Part shown: one piece after another, positions 4,902 to 10,098 of the stretch
How positions within the stretch are numbered: the first letter of the stretch is position 1
Layout: every line of letters starts with the position of its first letter
Assembly (NCBI GenBank): GCA_964418645.1
Contig: CAYQME010000079.1
Location: 1 to 10,098, forward strand
From: JAADHG01 sp964418645
Lineage (GTDB): Bacteria; Bacteroidota; Bacteroidia; Flavobacteriales; Flavobacteriaceae
DNA length: 10,098 nucleotides
Direction of reading: 5' to 3'
Made by a program: the position numbers and the translations under genes
The notes under the pieces: generated by a model
The model's database searches: none
What the model was told of the DNA's origin: nothing
What the model saw: only the letters and a program-made list of their open reading frames with translations

Positions 4902-7271
4902 CTAATTTTTTTGATATACGATGATTGCATTAGATTCCCCTTTGGTAACAAATTCTAAGTTGCTATCTACATCTATGTTAGCAAGGTCAATAACAGAATT
5001 ACCATAAACGGGGAAGTTTTGTATTGGTTTTGATTGGCTATCAAATAGATATACTTTTTGAGCTTGCAAATCGGTTAGTGTGACATAAATTTTATTGTTG
5101 AGGTAGAAAATTTTTGGAGCTGTATAATTTCCAAAATCTAACCCTTGCCTTTTTTGTTTTATGGTAAGTTTGTTTTCTGTTAAGGTTACAAGAGTTTTAT
5201 TAGTGGTTTCAATAACGTGATTGCTCGGTAAATTTAAAGATTGCTTACTCACAGTACCTTTTAAATTTACTTGCACAAGCTCACCTTTAGTAGTAGTAGT
5301 TGTAAATTTGTTTTTGTATTTAAAAATTTCATTTTCAGAAAAATTTATAGTCTCTTTAACTGTAATTCGCGATTGCCCTTTCCGGTTAAGAATCATCATT
5401 TTATTACCAGCGGCAAAAACGATATAATCTTTGTCATTAATTCTAAAATGTTTAGGTTGGGTTGTAATTCTATTTGAGGTTTTCTTATATCTAAAGCCGT
5501 TGACATTCTTTCCTTTTTTGTCGTACATTAAAAGTGCATTATTTTGCGTCACTACAAAGCGATAGTTCTTTTCATTATCATAATCAAAAACAGATAATGG
5601 CTGGGTAATTTTATCATTAAACTTTAATGGAAAAGGCGTAACATCTTTACCATTTCTATCTATAACATACGCTCTATTTGGTGTGGCGAATGCAAGTTGA
5701 AGTCGTCCGTTTTTATATAAATCTACTTGTTGGATAGTACCTAAAATAGCACCTCTAAGTTGTTTTTTCCAAAGTACTTTTCCAGTGTTGGAAATAAGAT
5801 ATAAATTGTTGTTTACATCTTGCACCACAATATCTTTTTGGGTGTTGCGATGGTTAATTACAAACTGAGGATTAGTGAGTATATCTGCATCCAACAATAC
5901 ATTAAAGGCTTCAGTAATACTGTGTTGTCGTGCTCGAGATTTGTTCTTTTTAATGACAGTATTTACATGAACAAATCCATCATCTTGCACAAACTGAAAG
6001 CCTGAATATTTATAATCTTTAAAATTCATAGTAGTTATATTTTCATTAAAAGCACCTCCAAGAATGTGTTTTAATTTTGTTGGATTAACAACAATTAAAA
6101 GCGAAGATTCATCACTAAACGACAGTGCAGTATTTAAATACCCAGAATTGTTTGCCAGTGTAGTTCCGTTTTGAAAATTGGTAATGATATCTTGAAGCAG
6201 TTGTTCAGAATTGGCAAACACAAAAAAGTCATCAATATTAATATACTTTGAGACGTTATCTACTGAAATTAATGGGTTAAAAATAGTCTTGAAATATTCT
6301 GGATTATCAAACGCCATAATTTCTACATTTCTAAAACTAGACAGTACATTCTGTTGGTCGCTAAGTGCTTCTTTGGTACTAAACGCATCAATAGATTTTA
6401 AAACCACAACAGTTTCATTGTTCATATAAATTTCGCCAACTTCAGTAATAGTTTCTAGTAGTTGGTTATTTTCTATAGTGTCAATAGTTTGTTGATTAAA
6501 TTTAGTAATATTCTGGTGTAGATTTTCAAAATCATTGTAGGTAAAACTTATAAAACCACCACTACTTTCAGGAGTTATATACTGAATTTTATTTTCTTGT
6601 GGAATGGTGTTTTTAAATATATTAATTAATCTTGGAGTAGTATTATAAGTAATGCTTACACCATTTAAATTTATTTGATCTGGTGTAATTTCGGCATCCA
6701 TGGTAACCCAGTTAGCAAAAGCATGAGTATTCTCAGTAAAAACAGAATTTCCAAAATGAGAAGCAATGTTTTCATTTAATGATATGGAAAAAGACGCATT
6801 GGTATTTGTGGCTTGGTCTAAAGTCTTAAATGCAGAATTTTCGGTAACCATAATACTGTCAATAATAACTTTGGAAGGCGAACCAGTAAAAATACTATCT
6901 ATAACTTTACTGTGTAAATAAAGAGAATCGAGGTTTTTATTACCAAAAAGACTATCAGAATATTTTGTAATAATGCTGTAATTTGGTTTGTTTTTTAAGC
7001 CATTAAAGCAAATTAAAACGGTGTTAGTGGTGTTTAAATATGCTAAGTTTTCAAGTGGATTTAAAAGGTCTTTATAGACTATTGAAGATTTTAATTTTTT
7101 AAGAAACCCGTTGTTCTTTATATCACTTTTAAAGGTTTCAATATTGTTGACGCTTAAAACTACAGTAGCAGTTTCAGGTATGAGTTGTGTTATTTTAGTA
7201 GTGCTTCTTTTAGAGTGGTTACAGCCTACTAATAGAAAACAGATTGAGAGGGCGTATAGAAGGTGTTTCAT
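4902..7271 (-). CDS. Large lipoprotein with C-terminal beta-propeller-like region, function unknown
   Basis: A 789-residue predicted lipoprotein. The signal peptide ends in the lipobox LVGC, so Cys17 should be acylated. The next residues, NHSKRSTT, lack the acidic export signal found on surface lipoproteins of relatives, suggesting it stays on the periplasmic side (inference). Residues about 30-445 form a mixed domain opening IPETATVVLSVNNIETFKSDI, which resembles DUF3352-type proteins; that link is tentative. Residues about 465-789 contain degenerate repeats of beta-propeller type (PQQ/FG-GAP-like), for example NNLYLISNTGKVLWKKQL at 488-505, YVIDRNGKDVTPFPLKF at 535-551, and DVDSNLEFVTKG near the C-terminus (767-778). 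No catalytic residues stand out, so a scaffold or envelope assembly role is possible but unproven. It follows rnhB by 39 bases on the same strand and has its own -7 box in that gap. Confidence 0.82.
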   Translation of the reverse strand: MKHLLYALSICFLLVGCNHSKRSTTKITQLIPETATVVLSVNNIETFKSDIKNNGFLKKLKSSIVYKDLLNPLENLAYLNTTNTVLICFNGLKNKPNYSIITKYSDSLFGNKNLDSLYLHSKVIDSIFTGSPSKVIIDSIMVTENSAFKTLDQATNTNASFSISLNENIASHFGNSVFTENTHAFANWVTMDAEITPDQINLNGVSITYNTTPRLINIFKNTIPQENKIQYITPESSGGFISFTYNDFENLHQNITKFNQQTIDTIENNQLLETITEVGEIYMNNETVVVLKSIDAFSTKEALSDQQNVLSSFRNVEIMAFDNPEYFKTIFNPLISVDNVSKYINIDDFFVFANSEQLLQDIITNFQNGTTLANNSGYLNTALSFSDESSLLIVVNPTKLKHILGGAFNENITTMNFKDYKYSGFQFVQDDGFVHVNTVIKKNKSRARQHSITEAFNVLLDADILTNPQFVINHRNTQKDIVVQDVNNNLYLISNTGKVLWKKQLRGAILGTIQQVDLYKNGRLQLAFATPNRAYVIDRNGKDVTPFPLKFNDKITQPLSVFDYDNEKNYRFVVTQNNALLMYDKKGKNVNGFRYKKTSNRITTQPKHFRINDKDYIVFAAGNKMMILNRKGQSRITVKETINFSENEIFKYKNKFTTTTTKGELVQVNLKGTVSKQSLNLPSNHVIETTNKTLVTLTENKLTIKQKRQGLDFGNYTAPKIFYLNNKIYVTLTDLQAQKVYLFDSQSKPIQNFPVYGNSVIDLANIDVDSNLEFVTKGESNAIIVYQKN

Positions 7272-7298
7272 TCAGGATTAATTATTGAAATAGCAAGA

Positions 7299-7306
7299 CA
7301 AATGTA
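7299..7306 (-). promoter_or_regulatory. -7 box in the rnhB-lipoprotein gap
   Basis: On the minus strand TACATTTG exactly matches TAnnTTTG and lies in the 39-base gap after the rnhB stop. It would start a message at about 7293, with a leader of around 22 bases before the lipoprotein ATG at 7271. The nearest upstream TTTG is only 12 bases away, shorter than normal, so the -33 box is not convincing. The lipoprotein gene may have its own promoter in addition to readthrough from rnhB. Confidence 0.4.
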
Positions 7307-7310
7307 TAAC

Positions 7311-7910
7311 TTAAAATTCAAAAGTTAATTGTTCTGGCAAGAGTCTGAATGATTTTCTGTGATATTTTGTAATTCCATATTTTGCAATAGCTTCACGATG
7401 TTCAATAGTTGGATAACCTTTGTTTTGTTTCCAGTTATACATGGGAAATTCGTCGTGAATTTCTGCCATATACGCATCGCGATACGTTTTTGCTAATATT
7501 GATGCGGCAGCAATATGCATATACTTACCATCACCTTTTATAATTGTTTTATGTGGAATATCTTTAAAAGGTTTAAATCTATTTCCATCAACTGCAATAA
7601 ATTCAGCAGTTTTGTGCAATAGCTCAATGGATTTATGCATTGCTAAAATAGATGCATTTAAAATATTGATGTGGTCAATATCTTCTTGAAAAACGTGAGC
7701 AACACCAAAACTTATAGATTCACTTTCAATTATTGGTTTTAAAAGCTCGCGCTTTGTATGCGATAATTGTTTAGAATCGTTTAATATCTTATTTTTAAAA
7801 TAAGACGGTAATATAACAGCAGCAGCAGTAACAGGACCTGCAAGACAGCCACGACCAGCTTCGTCAGTACCACATTCAAAAGTATAATCGGAATATTTTA
7901 GTTTTAGCAT
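7311..7910 (-). CDS. rnhB: Ribonuclease HII
   Basis: Cuts the RNA strand of RNA-DNA hybrids and starts removal of single ribonucleotides from DNA, in the cytoplasm with a divalent metal. The 199-residue length is normal for the family. The catalytic acids are visible: Asp16 and Glu17 in GTDEAGRG, Asp108 in AVDGN, and Asp127 in KGDGKYMHIAAASILAKTYRD. DSKQLS at 45-50 and HRKSFRL near the end are also conserved. The frame remains open for 47 more codons to 8051, but that extension is unlike any RNase HII and would run across the porin promoter region. The ATG at 7910 (MLKLKYSDYTFECGTDEAG) places the DEAGRG motif at the usual distance from the N-terminus. The gene is divergent from the porin and is followed at 39 bases by the lipoprotein gene. 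Confidence 0.97.
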   Translation of the reverse strand: MLKLKYSDYTFECGTDEAGRGCLAGPVTAAAVILPSYFKNKILNDSKQLSHTKRELLKPIIESESISFGVAHVFQEDIDHINILNASILAMHKSIELLHKTAEFIAVDGNRFKPFKDIPHKTIIKGDGKYMHIAAASILAKTYRDAYMAEIHDEFPMYNWKQNKGYPTIEHREAIAKYGITKYHRKSFRLLPEQLTFEF

Positions 7911-7994
7911 TTTAAATAAATTGTTACTAAGCTGCGTTATTGTAGTTTGAATTGTCTTTCTTCTATAAAAAAAGTAAATCCATTGGATAATTGC

Positions 7995-8002
7995 TATTTT
8001 TG
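7995..8002 (+). promoter_or_regulatory. Predicted -7 box of the putative porin gene
   Basis: TATTTTTG followed by CAC matches the flavobacterial -7 consensus, including the C often seen after it. Transcription would start near 8008, giving a leader of about 58 bases before the ATG at 8067. The leader contains a small hairpin, AGCC-TTT-GGCT (8034-8044). No clear TTTG occurs 17-23 bases upstream. Confidence 0.5.
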
Positions 8003-8066
8003 CACGAAGTTTATCTAAACAGAAATACAGTATCAGCCTTTGGCTCTGCAAGATTAAAAAATATTT

Positions 8067-10040
8067 ATGAACAGAATAATTTTAGTAGTTTTTTCTTTTT
8101 TTATAGTTGGGTTTGTAAATGCACAGGATAAACCACCAGTGAAAAAACTTAAGCTTCAAGAAAAGAATATTGAGTTTAATGATTCTTTAGGAACAAGAGC
8201 ATTAAAGACCAAATCTAATAGGATCATTAAAAATGAAGATGCAACAATCGATCTTTATAAAATTATTTCGAGAGAGAATGATACCACAATAGTAGATACA
8301 TCACTTACCATTTATAAGGACTATAAATACAACTATCTTAGAAAAGATAATTTTGATCTATTGCCATTTTCTAATATTGGGCAAACCTATAATTCGTTAA
8401 GTTATAATTTCAGCGATAATAGTTTAATGCCAAGTTTTGGAGCTAGAGCTCGACATTTTAATTTTATGGAGGTCGACGATATTAATTATTACTATGTTCC
8501 TACACCTTTTACAGAATTAATGTATAAAACTGCTTTTGAACAAGGGCAATTACTAGACGCCTTTTTTACGGTAAATACATCAAAACAGTTCAATTTTTCA
8601 ATTGCTTATAAAGGTTTGCGGTCTTTAGGTAAATACCAACATATATTAACAAGTACTGGAAATTTTAGATTTACTATAAATTATAGAACAAAAAATGAAC
8701 GGTACAGTGTTAGAGCACACGCTGTAATGCAAGATTTACTGAATGAAGAAAATGGAGGAATTTTAGATGAAGACATCCCGAATTTCGAATCAGGAAATCC
8801 AGAGTTTATTGATCGATCTGTTTTCGATCCCGCTTTCGAAGATGCAGAAAGTGTTTTAAAAGGGAAAAGATTTTTTATAGATCATCAATATAATATAGTA
8901 CAACAAAAAGATTCGATTACAAATAATGTTTTAAGCATTGGAAATGTTATTTCTTTTGAAGATAAATTTTATCAATATAAGCAAACAAGACCCTATATCG
9001 AATCATTTGGCGATGCGTTTGTAAGTTCAGATCTTAACGATAAAGTAACCCTTGAAGATGTTTATATTGAGGCTAATGTAAAATATCAAAGTAAAACCTT
9101 AGGTTTAGTAAAATTTAAAGTTGGTTATAATAATTTCAATTATGGATATAATAAACTAGTGTCTTTGGCTGGAGTTGATATAACCAATCGTTTAAAAGGA
9201 AATGTAATCTCAGTCGGAGGCGATTATAAAAACACAATTGGCGAGTTTTTAATTGATGGAAAATTTGGAATTAATGTTTCTGGAGATTTTGACGGAAACT
9301 TTTTAGAAGGAAAAGCAAAATATAATTTGAATGATGATGCATCAGTATTGGCAACAATTAATATCAACTCAAAAGCGCCAAATTATAATTTTTTGTTATA
9401 TCAAAGTGACTATATTAATTATAACTGGCAGAATAACTTTAGCAATCTAGATACAAAGCAACTCGGGTTTCAGCTAAAGTCTAAAAAGTGGCTTGATGTG
9501 GAGTTGGATTATACAACTATTAATAATTTTGCTTACTTCACTAAATCAGATACTGATAATTTGTTGAAACCTAATCAATATAATGAAGTCATTAATTACT
9601 TTAGAGTAAAACTGAGTAAAGAAATCAAGTATGGTAAATTCGCATTAAATAATACAATACGATATCAAAATGTTATAGATGGTTCAGGAGTAGTTAATGT
9701 GCCAGAATTTATAACTAGAAATACGCTGTATTACTCTAGTCATTTTTTTGATAAAGCACTGTTTCTTCAAACAGGTATAACCTTTAGTTATTTCACTACA
9801 TATAATATGAATGGGTATGACCCATTGTTAGCCGAATTTTATGTACAAAACGAGAGTAAATTAGGAGGATTTCCAAGAATAGACTTTTTTATCAATGCTA
9901 AAATTCGTCAAACACGTATCTATTTAAAAGCAGAACATTTAAATTCTTCGTTTACGGGTTACAATTTCTACTCCGCTCCCAACACTCCATATCGAGATTT
10001 CGCGATACGGTTTGGGTTGGTATGGAATTTCTTTTTATGA
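8067..10040 (+). CDS. Putative outer-membrane porin (flavobacterial putative porin family)
   Basis: A 657-residue predicted outer-membrane beta-barrel protein, of the kind annotated as putative porin in Bacteroidota. The signal peptide is clear: MNRIILVVFSFFIVGFVNA with a likely cut before QDK at residue 20. Residues about 20-95 form a charged periplasmic segment. From about residue 95 (DLLPFSNIGQTYNSLSYNF) onward the sequence alternates polar and aromatic/hydrophobic residues, with many YxF/NYN patterns typical of transmembrane beta strands. The chain ends RFGLVWNFFL, matching the aromatic, hydrophobic last strand that the BAM machinery recognises. The substrate is unknown, and there is no plug domain or TonB box that would make it a TonB-dependent receptor. 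It is a single plus-strand gene divergent from rnhB, with a -7 box about 65 bases upstream of the ATG. Confidence 0.85.
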   Translation: MNRIILVVFSFFIVGFVNAQDKPPVKKLKLQEKNIEFNDSLGTRALKTKSNRIIKNEDATIDLYKIISRENDTTIVDTSLTIYKDYKYNYLRKDNFDLLPFSNIGQTYNSLSYNFSDNSLMPSFGARARHFNFMEVDDINYYYVPTPFTELMYKTAFEQGQLLDAFFTVNTSKQFNFSIAYKGLRSLGKYQHILTSTGNFRFTINYRTKNERYSVRAHAVMQDLLNEENGGILDEDIPNFESGNPEFIDRSVFDPAFEDAESVLKGKRFFIDHQYNIVQQKDSITNNVLSIGNVISFEDKFYQYKQTRPYIESFGDAFVSSDLNDKVTLEDVYIEANVKYQSKTLGLVKFKVGYNNFNYGYNKLVSLAGVDITNRLKGNVISVGGDYKNTIGEFLIDGKFGINVSGDFDGNFLEGKAKYNLNDDASVLATININSKAPNYNFLLYQSDYINYNWQNNFSNLDTKQLGFQLKSKKWLDVELDYTTINNFAYFTKSDTDNLLKPNQYNEVINYFRVKLSKEIKYGKFALNNTIRYQNVIDGSGVVNVPEFITRNTLYYSSHFFDKALFLQTGITFSYFTTYNMNGYDPLLAEFYVQNESKLGGFPRIDFFINAKIRQTRIYLKAEHLNSSFTGYNFYSAPNTPYRDFAIRFGLVWNFFL

Positions 10041-10054
10041 TATAAAGTATTGAT

Positions 10055-10074
10055 TAAAAGGGGATAAAAGGGGA
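10055..10074 (+). repeat. Two tandem copies of a 10-bp purine-rich unit
   Basis: TAAAAGGGGA occurs twice in perfect tandem just after the porin stop and is followed by a degenerate third copy (TAAAAAAGTGGGG) and another A/G run up to the window edge. No hairpin or U-tract is seen, so it is not an obvious terminator. Function unknown. Confidence 0.6.
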
Positions 10075-10098
10075 TAAAAAAGTGGGGTTAAAAAAAGG

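Noticed and set aside
5221..6429. Several plus-strand open frames of 60-72 codons inside the lipoprotein gene
   Set aside because: All are antisense to a continuous 789-codon gene with a clear lipoprotein signal; none has a recognisable family.
7911..8051. 47-codon upstream extension of rnhB
   Set aside because: The extension is unlike RNase HII and covers the divergent promoter region; the ATG at 7910 gives the normal family N-terminus.

Overview
The window looks like ordinary chromosomal DNA from a member of the Flavobacteriaceae (phylum Bacteroidota). The DNA is strongly AT-rich, no clear Shine-Dalgarno sequences precede the starts, and several promoters match the Bacteroidota consensus TTTG-N(17-23)-TAnnTTTG. 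The gene content (DUF6090 protein, flavobacterial LysRS/Pmp3/LipB group, putative porin beside RNase HII) points the same way. No stretch longer than about 240 bases lacks a gene, and I see no mobile element, CRISPR array, rRNA or tRNA.

Layout from left to right. Positions 1-659 (minus) hold an exported SGNH/GDSL hydrolase whose C-terminus runs off the left edge. Positions 862-1575 (minus) encode a DUF6090 single-pass membrane protein. Positions 1742-1813 hold a strong hairpin terminator and a short REP-like element, both just downstream of lysS (1819-3516, minus). Divergently from lysS run a 52-residue Pmp3/YqaE membrane protein (3661-3819), lipB (3849-4565) and a 33-residue one-helix membrane microprotein (4562-4663) whose ATG overlaps the lipB stop. 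Positions 4664-4901 contain no credible ORF but do contain a minus-strand promoter, a possible structured RNA of about 160 nt, and a terminator whose U-tract is on the minus strand. Next on the minus strand come a 789-residue lipoprotein with a C-terminal beta-propeller-like half (4902-7271) and, upstream of it, rnhB (7311-7910). Divergent from rnhB is a 657-residue outer-membrane putative porin (8067-10040). The last 58 bases hold a short purine-rich tandem repeat.

Functionally this is a housekeeping and envelope neighbourhood: lysine charging (LysRS), lipoyl transfer (LipB), removal of ribonucleotides and R-loops (RNase HII), and envelope proteins (porin, lipoprotein, Pmp3, secreted esterase-like enzyme). 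There is no evidence for a new multi-gene system. The items most worth a second look are the candidate small RNA at about 4695-4853, with two mutually exclusive stems, and the translationally coupled 33-residue microprotein after lipB. Where a start differs from the longest open frame (lysS, lipB, rnhB), the choice is explained in the entry.
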